From an uncultured Bacteroidales bacterium (GTDB taxonomy: Bacteria > Bacteroidota > Bacteroidia > Bacteroidales > Paludibacteraceae), in the NCBI GenBank assembly GCA_902766045.1, contig CACXCA010000022.1, positions 122,429 to 186,428 of the forward strand: a stretch of DNA of 64,000 nt, given 5' to 3'. The translations under genes were made by a program, and so were the position numbers. The notes under the pieces are model-generated. The model was not told the DNA's origin. It searched no databases and saw only the letters and a program-made list of their open reading frames with translations. Below are positions 8,979-17,265 of this stretch, one piece after another (position 1 is the first letter of the stretch; every line of letters starts with the position of its first letter).

Positions 8979-10621
8979 ATGACAACTACACAAACAACAA
9001 TATCGAAAACGAGGATTCATCCAATAATCGTTTCTCAAACAAGAAGATTTTATTACCAATCCTCTTCTCTTTCGCTATCGTATTAGGTATTTTCATCGGA
9101 AACAAATTGGCAACCAACACACAAAACAAGCCTATTCAGTCCGATTACACCTCATCCGGAGGAAAATTAGACATGCTTTTCAACCTAATCGACCTGCAAT
9201 ATGTTGACACCATAGACAAGGAGCAACTCACAGAAAGAGTCATAACAGAGACCCTCTCCGACCTTGACCCCCACTCCACATACATACCTGCAGACGAACT
9301 TCAACTAGTGAATGACGACCTAGAAAGCAGTTTCTCTGGCATCGGAATCCAATTCAACATACAAAGAGACACGATTATGGTCGTTGCCGTCATTCATGGT
9401 GGTCCTTCAGAAAAACTAGGTATTCAACCAGGCGACCGAATCATAGAGATAAACGACAGTTCATCTGTCGGCAAAGGAATAAGCAGCGATCAAGTAATAA
9501 AAAAACTACGCGGTCCTAAAGGAACAAAGGTAAAAGTGGGTATTCAACGATTTGGCGCAGATGAAAAACTTCACTACACCATTGTCAGAGGAGACGTTCC
9601 GACCAAGAGTGTCGATGTATCCTACATGATTCAAAAAAATGTTGGATATATAAAAGTCAGCAAGTTCGGTTCTTCTACATACGAAGAATTCTATGATGCC
9701 CTCACAAAATTATCCGATGAAGGAGCCACGTCATTCATTGTGGATTTACGTGAGAATTCAGGCGGTTACCTAATGGCAGCCACCGCAATAGTTAACGAGT
9801 TCCTTCAACTCAACAATCTCATCGTATATACCGAAGGTAAAGCACAAAAAAGAGAAGATATATATGCCAACGGATATGGCTCGTACAAAAAAACACCTCT
9901 GGCCGTGTTGATCGATGAATGGTCAGCCTCAGCAAGTGAGATATTTGCAGGAGCCATGCAAGACAATGACCGAGCTATCATCATAGGAAGACGCTCTTTT
10001 GGCAAAGGCCTTGTACAGAAGCAATTCGAGATGACAGACAACTCAGCCATTCGTCTTACCATTGCACGGTACTACACCCCATCAGGACGTTGCATTCAAA
10101 AACCTTATAATGACAAAGACGAATATCAAAAAGAGGTATATAAGCGCTATACGAACGGTGAATTAGATTCGGACACAATCAAAACGATCAACGACTCCGT
10201 CAAATACTATACCACTAAAGGACGTGTCGTTTACGGAGGTGGAGGTATCACGCCAGACATCATCATAGCCCGCGACACTATCGGTGTGACACCTTATTAC
10301 ACCAAGTTACACAACACAGGAACAATTTACGAGTATGCCTTCCGTTATGTTGACGAACACAGAAACAGTTTGTCGTCCATGGATTATGCACAACTCACCA
10401 CTTATTTGGATAAACAACCCCTTGCACAACTCACCATGCAGTATGGAACAAAGAAAGGGATTGCAGAAGACCGCAACGTCTCTTTTGTCACAAAAGAACT
10501 TATCCAAAGGAGGGCTAAGGAATATATTGTACGCAATATATTAGGGGATGAAGGATTTTATGAATTAGTGAACAAATCAGACAATATGGTTAAGGCCGCA
10601 TTGGAACATTTATCAAAATAA
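8975..10621 (+). CDS. S41 family C-terminal processing peptidase
   Basis: This 548-residue protein is a tail-specific protease anchored in the inner membrane and acting in the periplasm. Residues about 25-42 form one membrane segment. A PDZ domain follows (about 110-200, with GIGIQF and LGIQPGDRI), then the S41 domain. The catalytic Ser319 lies in SASASE and Lys344 in RRSFGKG; the 25-residue spacing matches E. coli Prc/CtpA-type enzymes. The C-terminal 130 residues are a less conserved helical extension common in Bacteroidetes members. Its start overlaps the deaminase stop. Substrates are unknown. Confidence 0.93.
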   Translation: MNDNYTNNNIENEDSSNNRFSNKKILLPILFSFAIVLGIFIGNKLATNTQNKPIQSDYTSSGGKLDMLFNLIDLQYVDTIDKEQLTERVITETLSDLDPHSTYIPADELQLVNDDLESSFSGIGIQFNIQRDTIMVVAVIHGGPSEKLGIQPGDRIIEINDSSSVGKGISSDQVIKKLRGPKGTKVKVGIQRFGADEKLHYTIVRGDVPTKSVDVSYMIQKNVGYIKVSKFGSSTYEEFYDALTKLSDEGATSFIVDLRENSGGYLMAATAIVNEFLQLNNLIVYTEGKAQKREDIYANGYGSYKKTPLAVLIDEWSASASEIFAGAMQDNDRAIIIGRRSFGKGLVQKQFEMTDNSAIRLTIARYYTPSGRCIQKPYNDKDEYQKEVYKRYTNGELDSDTIKTINDSVKYYTTKGRVVYGGGGITPDIIIARDTIGVTPYYTKLHNTGTIYEYAFRYVDEHRNSLSSMDYAQLTTYLDKQPLAQLTMQYGTKKGIAEDRNVSFVTKELIQRRAKEYIVRNILGDEGFYELVNKSDNMVKAALEHLSK

Positions 10622-10635
10622 ATTTGAAATTAAAC

Positions 10636-10666
10636 TTGGAAAATAAAAACTTTCCATCTATCTTTG
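10636..10666 (+). promoter_or_regulatory. Promoter for greA
   Basis: TTG at 10636-10638 and TATCTTTG at 10659-10666 with a 20-bp spacer. This implies a leader of about 125 nt before greA. Confidence 0.7.
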
Positions 10667-10699
10667 CCAATGTCATAGGTTTGTTTTTTGAGTTAACAG

Positions 10700-10740
10700 T
10701 AAATAGAGTTCTAGTCATAAGCTGGGATTCTATTTATTTT
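10700..10740 (+). promoter_or_regulatory. Hairpin in the greA leader
   Basis: An inverted repeat (TAAATAGA 10700-10707 and TCTATTTA 10729-10736) is followed by TTTT inside the predicted 5' untranslated region. It could be a weak attenuator or an mRNA-stabilising element; the stem is AT-rich, so the effect is uncertain. Confidence 0.4.
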
Positions 10741-10798
10741 ATGAAATTTCGAAAACAAGACTCTTAGAACATAATTTTACTAATTAAATTTAAATATC

Positions 10799-11272
10799 AT
10801 GGCTGCTGTATCTTATGTAACAGAAGAAGGTTACAACAAAATGTTAGAGGAGTTAAAGCAATTGGAAACAGTCGAAAGACCCAACATTTCCAAACAAATT
10901 GCAGAAGCTCGAGACAAAGGAGATTTGTCTGAGAACGCCGAGTACGATGCTGCAAAAGAGGCACAAGGATTATTAGAGAGTAAAATTTCGCTATTAAAGG
11001 AAAAGATTCTTTATGCAAAAATCATCGATCAATCACGTTTGAACACGGATGTTGTACAAATTCTAAATAAAGTAAAGATCAAAAATACTAAAAATGGAGC
11101 AGAGATGACCTATACACTTGTTTCAGAGCACGAAGCAAATCTGAAAGAAGGAAAACTCTCTGTCAACACTCCTATTGCAAAAGCTCTTTTAGGAAAGAAG
11201 AAGGGAGAGGTTGTAGAAGTAACTGTTCCAGCAGGTAAAATACCATTCGAAATAATTGAAATATCATTCTAA
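10799..11272 (+). CDS. greA: Transcription elongation factor GreA
   Basis: The 157-residue protein has the full GreA length. The N-terminal coiled coil (about 5-75) carries the acidic tip LSENAEYDAAKEAQG, whose Asp and Glu insert into the RNA polymerase secondary channel and stimulate cleavage of backtracked transcripts. The C-terminal FKBP-like domain ends with TPIAKALLGKKKGEVVEVTV and IPFEIIEI, as in the family. It is followed after 2 bp by a HIT-family gene, so the two are likely co-transcribed from the promoter at 10636-10666. Confidence 0.95.
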   Translation: MAAVSYVTEEGYNKMLEELKQLETVERPNISKQIAEARDKGDLSENAEYDAAKEAQGLLESKISLLKEKILYAKIIDQSRLNTDVVQILNKVKIKNTKNGAEMTYTLVSEHEANLKEGKLSVNTPIAKALLGKKKGEVVEVTVPAGKIPFEIIEISF

Positions 11273-11274
11273 CA

Positions 11275-11667
11275 ATGGCTACTATATTCACAAAAATTAT
11301 CAAGGGAGAAATCCCATGCTATAAAATAGCAGAGGACGATCAGTTCTTTGCTTTTCTGGACATCAATCCTGTACAAGGAGGACACACTTTGGTTGTTCCA
11401 AAAATTGAAGATGATTATATCTTCCACCTAGATGATAAAACCATAGGCGATATGATGGTATTTGCCAAGAAAGTGGCATTAGCGATCGAGAAAGCTGTTC
11501 CATGCAAACGAATCGCCGTAGCTGTGTTAGGATTGGAAGTACCTCACACACACATTCATTTGATTCCAATACAAAACGAAGGGGATATAAACTTTTCCAA
11601 GAAAAAGTCCTATACTCCAGAAGAGATGAATGACTTTGCTGAAAAAATCAGAGCAAACTATAACTAA
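11275..11667 (+). CDS. HIT family nucleotide-binding hydrolase
   Basis: The 130-residue protein contains the histidine triad H91-T-H93-I-H95-L-I in VPHTHIHLIP and the N-terminal IIKGEIPCYKI and FLDINPVQGGHTLVVPK segments of the Hint/HinT branch. Such proteins hydrolyse the phosphoramidate or ester bond of purine nucleotide conjugates. It follows greA after 2 bp and is closed by the terminator at 11669-11697. The natural substrate cannot be told from sequence. Confidence 0.92.
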   Translation: MATIFTKIIKGEIPCYKIAEDDQFFAFLDINPVQGGHTLVVPKIEDDYIFHLDDKTIGDMMVFAKKVALAIEKAVPCKRIAVAVLGLEVPHTHIHLIPIQNEGDINFSKKKSYTPEEMNDFAEKIRANYN

Positions 11668-11668
11668 T

Positions 11669-11699
11669 AAAAGAAGGAACACCACGTTCCTTCTTTTAT
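11669..11699 (+). terminator. Terminator after greA-HIT
   Basis: A 12-bp perfect stem (AAAAGAAGGAAC / GTTCCTTCTTTT, arms 11669-11680 and 11686-11697) with a 5-nt loop sits just after the HIT stop codon and only 27 bp before the next start codon. Confidence 0.85.
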
Positions 11700-11724
11700 A
11701 TATATTCAAATACACAATAACTTG

Positions 11725-12633
11725 ATGGCACACTCTTCCATGAATAATTCTGTCGAACCACAATATAATCTGGATTTCAAGCCCAACACTGAGCACGAAA
11801 CGCCTATGTATTGGGACAGTCTATACACAAAGGAACCACCTACAAAGGTTCTCACCTTGGAAGAAAACATAGAAACCTATTTGCCATCCTCCAGCTATTT
11901 AAATTCTTACACCACACAAGAATGTACTGCGAGGGAATCTATCTTTCAGAAAGTTCCCAGCGAAGAGGGTGCTCTATTAAACAGTACCATTCAACAGCAA
12001 GTCTGGTTCCTGCCATTAATCTTATTGATGCTGACACTATACGGATGGGTCAACTCGACCTATTCAAAAGCATTAACCCAAGACTTTAAAGAATTTTTCT
12101 ATCCACAGAACAGAAGTGATTTCTACACCTCTTCTGTCTCAGAGATATCAAGAGTAAAGATCCTATTAACCACTTTATCCATATTCTCAATAGCACTTTT
12201 CTGCTATTTTAGTTCAAAACAACTATTTTCATCCCATCACGGATCCTTTTTATACACCTATCTATCCCTATTAGGCATCATTACTGCCTATATGGCATTC
12301 AAATTAATATCCATAAGAGTGATCTGTTATGTGTTTTTTGACTATCCAACTTGGGTAAATATAAAAAGGACCTATTCAACATTAACCTCATCCATGTCCA
12401 TTGGATTATTTATACTTTCCATAATAGTTGCGTATGCCAATGACACAATAGCGGCTATCGCCTTATATGCAGGACTTGTCATATGTGGCATTGCCGTATT
12501 ATTATATTTATATAAGTTTTTATCCATTTTTTTTACAGGTATAGCCTCAATATTCTATTTGATTTTGTATCTTTGCACGCTAGAAATTTTACCCTCAGTC
12601 GCCTTAGTATTTGGGTTAATGAGTGTAGTATAA
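11725..12633 (+). CDS. DUF4271 family integral membrane protein
   Basis: This 302-residue protein has a polar N-terminal region (about 1-90) followed by about seven or eight hydrophobic segments. The length, the topology and its place directly before hemD match the DUF4271 family of Bacteroidetes, which has no known function. The ATG at 11725 was preferred to the in-frame TTG at 11722. It lies 27 bp after a terminator hairpin without a clear promoter. Co-transcription with hemD (25 bp downstream) is likely. Assignment rests on context and topology more than on a diagnostic motif. Confidence 0.7.
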   Translation: MAHSSMNNSVEPQYNLDFKPNTEHETPMYWDSLYTKEPPTKVLTLEENIETYLPSSSYLNSYTTQECTARESIFQKVPSEEGALLNSTIQQQVWFLPLILLMLTLYGWVNSTYSKALTQDFKEFFYPQNRSDFYTSSVSEISRVKILLTTLSIFSIALFCYFSSKQLFSSHHGSFLYTYLSLLGIITAYMAFKLISIRVICYVFFDYPTWVNIKRTYSTLTSSMSIGLFILSIIVAYANDTIAAIALYAGLVICGIAVLLYLYKFLSIFFTGIASIFYLILYLCTLEILPSVALVFGLMSVV

Positions 12634-12658
12634 TGTATTAAATAAGAAAGAATTAAAG

Positions 12659-13444
12659 ATGGTGAAAATTAAGCGCATCTTGGTGTCACAACCGAAGCCA
12701 AAAGCGGAAAAGTCTCCATATTTTGATTTGGAAGCGAAATATGGTGTGAAAATTGATTTCAAACCCTTTATCCGAGTTGAGCCAGTTTTGGCAAAAGAAT
12801 TCCGCCAACAAAAAGTATCCATTTTGGATTACACTGCAGTGGTGTTTACAGCAAGAACAGCAATTGATCATTTCTTCAGACTAAGCGAGGAATTGAGACT
12901 GAAAATTCCTGAGACCATGAAATACTTCTGTGTTTCGCAGTCTGTTGCAAACTATCTTCAGACCTATATTCAATATAGGAAAAGAAAAGTTTTCTTTAGT
13001 ACCACTGGTAAGATTGAAGATTTGATGGTTAGCGTCAATAAACATCTAGATGAGAAATTTCTAGTAGCAGTATCTGACGTGCATGATATAAATTCAACTG
13101 CGGCAGAATCAGACAAGGAAGACATTCTATCCTTGATGGAGAAAGCGAATGCCACCTTTACCAAAGCGGTAATGTACAAAACTGTAAGTACAGATTTCAC
13201 TCAGGATAAAGATTTCCCATACGACATGTATGTTTTCTTCAGTCCATCAGGAATCGCTTCATTGTACAAGAATTTCCCAGATTTTGAACAAGGAGATATA
13301 TGCATAGGCTGTTTGGGCTCAACAACCGCCAAGGTTGCCAAAGAATCAGGACTAAACGTCAATGTAGAAGCACCTACACCTGAAGCCCCATCCATGCCGG
13401 CTGCTTTGGATTTGTTCTTAAAGGAGACAAATAAGAAAAAATAA
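12659..13444 (+). CDS. hemD: Uroporphyrinogen-III synthase family protein (HemD)
   Basis: The 261-residue protein has the two-lobed HemD pattern: KRILVSQPKP at the start, a DYTAVVFTARTAIDHFF segment, a SVANYL hinge region, and the late YVFFSPSGIASLYK and GCLGSTTAKVAKESG motifs typical of uroporphyrinogen-III synthases. The enzyme cyclises hydroxymethylbilane in haem/sirohaem/cobalamin biosynthesis. The DUF4271-hemD-rnpA-yidD order supports the call. No other tetrapyrrole genes are in the window. A terminator hairpin follows at 13451-13478. Confidence 0.85.
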   Translation: MVKIKRILVSQPKPKAEKSPYFDLEAKYGVKIDFKPFIRVEPVLAKEFRQQKVSILDYTAVVFTARTAIDHFFRLSEELRLKIPETMKYFCVSQSVANYLQTYIQYRKRKVFFSTTGKIEDLMVSVNKHLDEKFLVAVSDVHDINSTAAESDKEDILSLMEKANATFTKAVMYKTVSTDFTQDKDFPYDMYVFFSPSGIASLYKNFPDFEQGDICIGCLGSTTAKVAKESGLNVNVEAPTPEAPSMPAALDLFLKETNKKK

Positions 13445-13450
13445 AACAAC

Positions 13451-13480
13451 AAACTCTGTCAGATTCTTGACAGAGTTTTT
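13451..13480 (+). terminator. Hairpin between hemD and rnpA
   Basis: A 10-bp perfect stem (AAACTCTGTC / GACAGAGTTT, arms 13451-13460 and 13469-13478) is followed by TT and then, 6 bp on, by the ATG of rnpA at 13486. There is no room for a promoter between hairpin and start codon. Confidence 0.8.
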
Positions 13481-13485
13481 ATAAT

Positions 13486-13881
13486 ATGCAGAATCGAAAT
13501 ACATTTCCTAAAAAAGAGCATCTATTTGGAGAAGCGACAGTGGAATCTCTATACAAAGAAGGAGCATCCATGTTTTTATATCCATATAGATTGATTTTTT
13601 TAAAAGTAGAAAAAGAAGATGTAGCCGTTAGGTGTTTGGTTTATGCGCCTAAAAAGAGATTCAAGCATGCGGTGGATCGCAACCGTCTGAAGCGTCAGAT
13701 AAGGGAGGCCTATCGTACAAATAAACACTCTTTATTTACGTTCATGAATGAGCAGGAGAGTCATCTGCACATCGCCATTCATTATGTTGGGGATAAAATG
13801 GAATCATACGAATTCATGCAGAAAAGGATGATTCAATTACTGAATAAATTGGAAAAGAGACTCAAGGAGGAGAAAATATGA
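13486..13881 (+). CDS. rnpA: Ribonuclease P protein component
   Basis: The 131-residue basic protein has the RnpA signature: [23 protein letters not shown] holds the RNR box (R-N-R-L-K-R), and LKEEGASMF-like and FLK strands precede it. It binds the catalytic P RNA and helps remove the 5' leader of pre-tRNAs. The start is 6 bp beyond a terminator-like hairpin. It overlaps yidD by 4 bp. In many bacteria rnpA follows rpmH; here the hemD-rnpA-yidD order is the usual Bacteroidetes layout. Confidence 0.93.
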   Translation: MQNRNTFPKKEHLFGEATVESLYKEGASMFLYPYRLIFLKVEKEDVAVRCLVYAPKKRFKHAVDRNRLKRQIREAYRTNKHSLFTFMNEQESHLHIAIHYVGDKMESYEFMQKRMIQLLNKLEKRLKEEKI

Positions 13882-14129
13882 AAGAGAAGACGTCAAAACA
13901 CTCTTTATTTTCACGACTTTGTATTTCATTGTTCCTTTTACCCATACGATTTTATAGAGCCTGCATCTCTCCTATGTTCCCGCCCTCTTGTCGCTTTACG
14001 CCAACATGTTCGGAATATGCCATGATAGCATTAAAGAAACATGGTGTGATAAAAGGAAGTTGGCTTGCGATAAAACGATTGTTGAGATGTCATCCATGGG
14101 GTGGAAGTGGCTACGATCCAGTACCTTGA
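13878..14129 (+). CDS. yidD: Membrane protein insertion efficiency factor YidD
   Basis: The 83-residue protein shows the compact YidD pattern: an amphipathic or membrane-associated N terminus ([19 protein letters not shown]), the [12 protein letters not shown] cysteine motif, [20 protein letters not shown] and a closing GGSGYDPVP. YidD helps YidC-dependent insertion of inner-membrane proteins. The 4-bp overlap with rnpA supports coupled translation. Confidence 0.95.
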   Translation: MKEKTSKHSLFSRLCISLFLLPIRFYRACISPMFPPSCRFTPTCSEYAMIALKKHGVIKGSWLAIKRLLRCHPWGGSGYDPVP

Positions 14130-14189
14130 TCGCCCTAACGAATAAAGAGAACAGGTTATTTGATTTTATGAATTTTATACAATTTTTTC

Positions 14190-14219
14190 TTGTATATTGA
14201 AAAAATATACATAATTTTG
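14190..14219 (+). promoter_or_regulatory. Promoter for argR-GNAT-argG
   Basis: TTG at 14190-14192 and TAATTTTG at 14212-14219 with a 19-bp spacer. An inverted repeat TGTATAT-N7-ATATACA (14191-14211) fills the space between the two boxes. Confidence 0.65.
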
Positions 14220-14228
14220 CAAGGATTT

Positions 14229-14242
14229 TGAATAAATATTCG
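14229..14242 (+). promoter_or_regulatory. ARG box (ArgR operator)
   Basis: TGAATAAATATTCG matches the ArgR operator consensus TGAATWWWWATTCA at 13 of 14 positions. It lies 9 bp after the -7 box, that is over or just after the expected transcription start, a position suited to repression of the argR operon by its own product. Confidence 0.7.
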
Positions 14243-14284
14243 TATGCGGATATTATTTAGATGTAAAACTAAAAAGAAAAGATT

Positions 14285-14758
14285 GTGAAAAATAAATCGA
14301 AACGGTTCGTTGTTATACAAGAGATAATCTCCAACTCTGTAGTAGGAAGTCAAGAGGAGTTGTTGAATCTTTTAGCAGAACGTGGATTTGTTCTCACCCA
14401 AGCTACGCTATCGAGGGATTTAAAACAGATGAAAGTTTTGAAGACCATCAATCAGTACGGTGAATATGTGTATCAACTGCCAAATCAAATAGCAACAATC
14501 GAAGATCGGGCTTCATCAGAAAGATTTCTTTCTGGGAATGCATGTACTTCGGTAAATTTTTCAGCAAATATTGTGGTGATTCACACCAAACCTGGATATG
14601 CAAGCAGTCTGGCATTGGAGATTGACGAGCAAGCGAGCGATGTCATATTAGGAACAGTAGCAGGTGATGATACAATATTTGCAGTAAAAAAAGAAGATTT
14701 AACCCAGCAGGAAGTCATCGAGGCTCTATCTCGTGTCATTCCAGCTATAAAAAAATAA
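14285..14758 (+). CDS. argR: Arginine repressor ArgR
   Basis: The 157-residue regulator starts with GTG. The N-terminal winged helix-turn-helix (about 1-75) includes SQEELLNLLAERGF and the recognition segment TQATLSRDLKQM. The C-terminal domain (about 80-157) has the arginine-binding and hexamerisation signature, with KPGYASSLALEID and LGTVAGDDTIFAV, where the GDD aspartates contact arginine. An ARG box lies over its own promoter. It leads an operon with a GNAT acyltransferase and argG. Confidence 0.95.
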   Translation: MKNKSKRFVVIQEIISNSVVGSQEELLNLLAERGFVLTQATLSRDLKQMKVLKTINQYGEYVYQLPNQIATIEDRASSERFLSGNACTSVNFSANIVVIHTKPGYASSLALEIDEQASDVILGTVAGDDTIFAVKKEDLTQQEVIEALSRVIPAIKK

Positions 14759-14790
14759 TTTCAGCTGTATTTCATAAAGGAAAAAAAATT

Positions 14791-15375
14791 ATGGAGGATC
14801 AGGAAATTGAGATTGTTGTTGCCGATGAGCGACATATTCCTTATGTGGACACCATCTTGGAAACCATAGCTGCTGCAGCCAAGGTGCGTGGTACAGGAAT
14901 TGCGAAACGCAATCCTGAGTATATAAAACAAAAAATGAGAGAGGGCAAGGCAGTCATAGCCCTGTGCGGAGATGAATTTGCAGGTTTCAGTTACATTGAA
15001 ACATGGGAGAATAAAAAGTATGTCACCACATCCGGATTAATCGTTCCTGAAAAATTCCGTGGTCGCGGGTTAGCAAGACGCATCAAACACATGACATTCA
15101 CATTGGCTCGTTCTCGTTGGCCTGAAGCAAAGATCTTCAGTTTAACATCTGGAGCTGCCGTAATGAAACTAAATACTCGTTTAGGTTACCTACCCGTTAC
15201 ATTTGCTGATTTAACCGAAGACGAGTCTTTCTGGAAAGGTTGTCAAGGATGTATCAACTATGATATATTGGAACGAACAGGACGTCGTTACTGCATCTGT
15301 ACAGGTATGCTTTTCGACCCTAACGAACCTCTCTGCGTACAACGTGCTCAGGAAGAATTATCCAAAGTGAAATAA
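14791..15375 (+). CDS. GNAT acyltransferase in the arginine operon (possible N-acylglutamate synthase)
   Basis: The 194-residue protein has a GNAT fold: the acyl-CoA pyrophosphate-binding loop is R90-G-R-G-L-A95 after the LIVPEKF strand. It lies between argR and argG, which suggests the first step of arginine synthesis: transfer of an acyl group to glutamate, as for ArgA. Many Bacteroidetes use N-succinyl intermediates, so the donor could be succinyl-CoA; that is inference. A C-terminal cysteine set (C151, C154, C168, C170) could bind a metal and is not part of the basic GNAT fold. No amino-acid-kinase domain is present, unlike classical ArgA. Confidence 0.75.
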   Translation: MEDQEIEIVVADERHIPYVDTILETIAAAAKVRGTGIAKRNPEYIKQKMREGKAVIALCGDEFAGFSYIETWENKKYVTTSGLIVPEKFRGRGLARRIKHMTFTLARSRWPEAKIFSLTSGAAVMKLNTRLGYLPVTFADLTEDESFWKGCQGCINYDILERTGRRYCICTGMLFDPNEPLCVQRAQEELSKVK

Positions 15376-15406
15376 TTTAGTAGAAATCACCTAAAAAGAA
15401 CAAGAT

Positions 15407-16615
15407 ATGGCTAATAAAAAAGTTGTCGTTGCATTCAGTGGTGGACTTGATACCTCCTTCACCGTAATGTATTTGGCGAAAGAAAAAGGATACGATGTTT
15501 ATGCTGCTTGTGCCAATACCGGCGGATTCAGCGAAGAACAATTAAAACAAAACGAAGAGAACGCCTACAAATTAGGCGCAGTCAAGTATATAACCCTTGA
15601 TGTAACAAAGGAATATTACGATAAGAGCCTTCGCTTCATGGTGTATGGAAATGTTCTTCGTAATGGTACCTATCCTATCTCTGTTTCATCAGAACGTATT
15701 TTCCAAGGAATGGCTATCGCTCGTTATGCCAACGAAATAGGCGCTGATGCCATCGCTCATGGATCAACAGGTGCTGGTAACGACCAAGTACGTTTCGATA
15801 TGACCTTTTTAGTATTAGCTCCTGGCGTAGAAATCATCACGCTGACACGTGATATGGCTTTGACCCGCCAATATGAAATAGATTATCTAAATCAACATGG
15901 CTTCTCTGCTGATTGGACTAAATTGAAATATTCTTATAATGTGGGTATCTGGGGTACCTCTATCTGCGGAGGCGAAATCTTAGATTCAAAGCAAGGATTA
16001 CCTGAATCTGCTTATCTAAAACAAGTGACCAAAACAGGTTCTGAAATCTTGAAACTCGGATTCAAAAAAGGTGAAATCTGCTCTGTCAACGGAAAAGAAT
16101 ACGCTGACAAAATTGAATGTATTCAAGCTATCGAGAAAATCGGAGCTGCTTATGGAATCGGACGTGACATGCACGTGGGTGACACAATCATCGGCATCAA
16201 AGGTCGCGTAGGATTCGAAGCTGCCGCTCCAATGCTTATCATCGGTGCTCACCGATTCCTAGAGAAATATACATTGTCTAAATGGCAACAATACTGGAAA
16301 GATCAAGTTGCCAACTGGTATGGTATGTTCCTTCATGAATCTCAATACTTAGAGCCTGTCATGAGAGACATCGAAGCTATGTTGGAAAACTCTCAACGTA
16401 ACGTAAACGGTGAAGTATCCCTAGAATTACGTCCTCTATCTTTCTCAACAATCGGTGTTGACTCTAAAGACGACTTGGTTAAGACGAAGTTCGGTGAATA
16501 TGGTGAAATGAATAAGGGTTGGACATCTGAGGATGCGAAAGGATTTATCAAAGTTACTTCTACTCCTCTTCGTGTTTATTACTCTAATCACACAGAGGAA
16601 AGCAAAAATATCTAA
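15407..16615 (+). CDS. argG: Argininosuccinate synthase
   Basis: The 402-residue enzyme joins citrulline and aspartate at the expense of ATP, the penultimate step of arginine synthesis. The N-terminal ATP pyrophosphatase loop AFSGGLDTS is at residues 9-17, and AHGSTGAGNDQVRFD is the citrulline/aspartate-binding motif. ELRPLSFSTIGVDSKDD and LVKTKFGEYGEMNKGW in the C-terminal part fit the shorter ArgG type found in Bacteroidetes. It follows the GNAT gene by 31 bp and is closed by the terminator at 16627-16663; argC and argD do not follow, so the rest of the pathway must be elsewhere. Confidence 0.95.
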   Translation: MANKKVVVAFSGGLDTSFTVMYLAKEKGYDVYAACANTGGFSEEQLKQNEENAYKLGAVKYITLDVTKEYYDKSLRFMVYGNVLRNGTYPISVSSERIFQGMAIARYANEIGADAIAHGSTGAGNDQVRFDMTFLVLAPGVEIITLTRDMALTRQYEIDYLNQHGFSADWTKLKYSYNVGIWGTSICGGEILDSKQGLPESAYLKQVTKTGSEILKLGFKKGEICSVNGKEYADKIECIQAIEKIGAAYGIGRDMHVGDTIIGIKGRVGFEAAAPMLIIGAHRFLEKYTLSKWQQYWKDQVANWYGMFLHESQYLEPVMRDIEAMLENSQRNVNGEVSLELRPLSFSTIGVDSKDDLVKTKFGEYGEMNKGWTSEDAKGFIKVTSTPLRVYYSNHTEESKNI

Positions 16616-16626
16616 TATCTTTTACT

Positions 16627-16666
16627 AAAGAGGAGATGCTACCTTTGGCAACATCTCCTCTTTTCT
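16627..16666 (+). terminator. argG terminator
   Basis: A 12-bp perfect stem (AAAGAGGAGATG / CATCTCCTCTTT, arms 16627-16638 and 16652-16663) is followed by TTCTATTTT. The folA start codon is 16 bp further on. Confidence 0.88.
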
Positions 16667-16679
16667 ATTTTATAGTATC

Positions 16680-17171
16680 ATGAACATCTCCATCATAGTA
16701 GCCGTTTCCGAAAATGGTGTCATCGGAAAAGATAATCAGTTGTTGTGGCATTTATCTGGTGACATGAAACGCTTTAAAGCACTGACAACAGGACATACCA
16801 TCATCATGGGGAAAAACACGTTCCTATCCATCGGAAAAGCTTTACCCAACCGTCGCAACATTGTCTTGTCATCGTCTTTAAAAAAGGAGAACTATGATAA
16901 TATTGAAATCTACTCCTCAATAGAAGAATTAGCAAACGCAATCCAATCGGAAACTGAAGAGGTATTTATCATCGGAGGTGGCGAAATATACCGTCAATTC
17001 CTTCCTATTGCATCGAAGATATACCTCACATACGTACATACCACCATAGAAGGAGATACGACCTTCCCATCACTGAATGATGATGAATGGAAAGCCATCG
17101 CCAAAGAAGAGATGAAAGCTGACGAAAAAAATGATTTCGACTATGATTTCATAGACTACTATAGGGTCTGA
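16680..17171 (+). CDS. folA: Dihydrofolate reductase
   Basis: The 163-residue enzyme reduces dihydrofolate with NADPH. It shows the DHFR order of motifs: SIIVAVSENGVIGKDNQLLWHLSGDMKRFK at the N terminus (substrate and cofactor loop, split here as VIGKDNQLLWHL and DMKRFK), GHTIIMGKNTFLSIGKALPNR (NADPH), and EVFIIGGGEIYRQFL (the GG pair of the fold), then YLTYVHTTIEGDTTFP. It lies 16 bp beyond the argG terminator, with no evident promoter of its own. Thymidylate synthase, its common partner, is not adjacent. Confidence 0.95.
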   Translation: MNISIIVAVSENGVIGKDNQLLWHLSGDMKRFKALTTGHTIIMGKNTFLSIGKALPNRRNIVLSSSLKKENYDNIEIYSSIEELANAIQSETEEVFIIGGGEIYRQFLPIASKIYLTYVHTTIEGDTTFPSLNDDEWKAIAKEEMKADEKNDFDYDFIDYYRV

Positions 17172-17238
17172 TCACGACAAGGAAAACATCGTCGATCATT
17201 CCTGCATCTCAACATCAATTCTCAACTCATCACCAAGC

Positions 17239-17265
17239 AGTCACAGCCTAGAAGAAGCTGTGACT
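17239..17265. terminator. Hairpin between convergent folA and DUF4230 genes
   Basis: A 9-bp perfect stem (AGTCACAGC / GCTGTGACT, arms 17239-17247 and 17257-17265) overlaps the stop codon of the - strand gene. T-tracts are poor on both sides, so termination strength is uncertain. Confidence 0.5.

Noticed and set aside
14169..14181. TGAATTTTATACA as a second ARG box before argR
   Set aside because: The right half has the wrong spacing and sequence (TACA, not ATTCA); only the 14229-14242 site fits.
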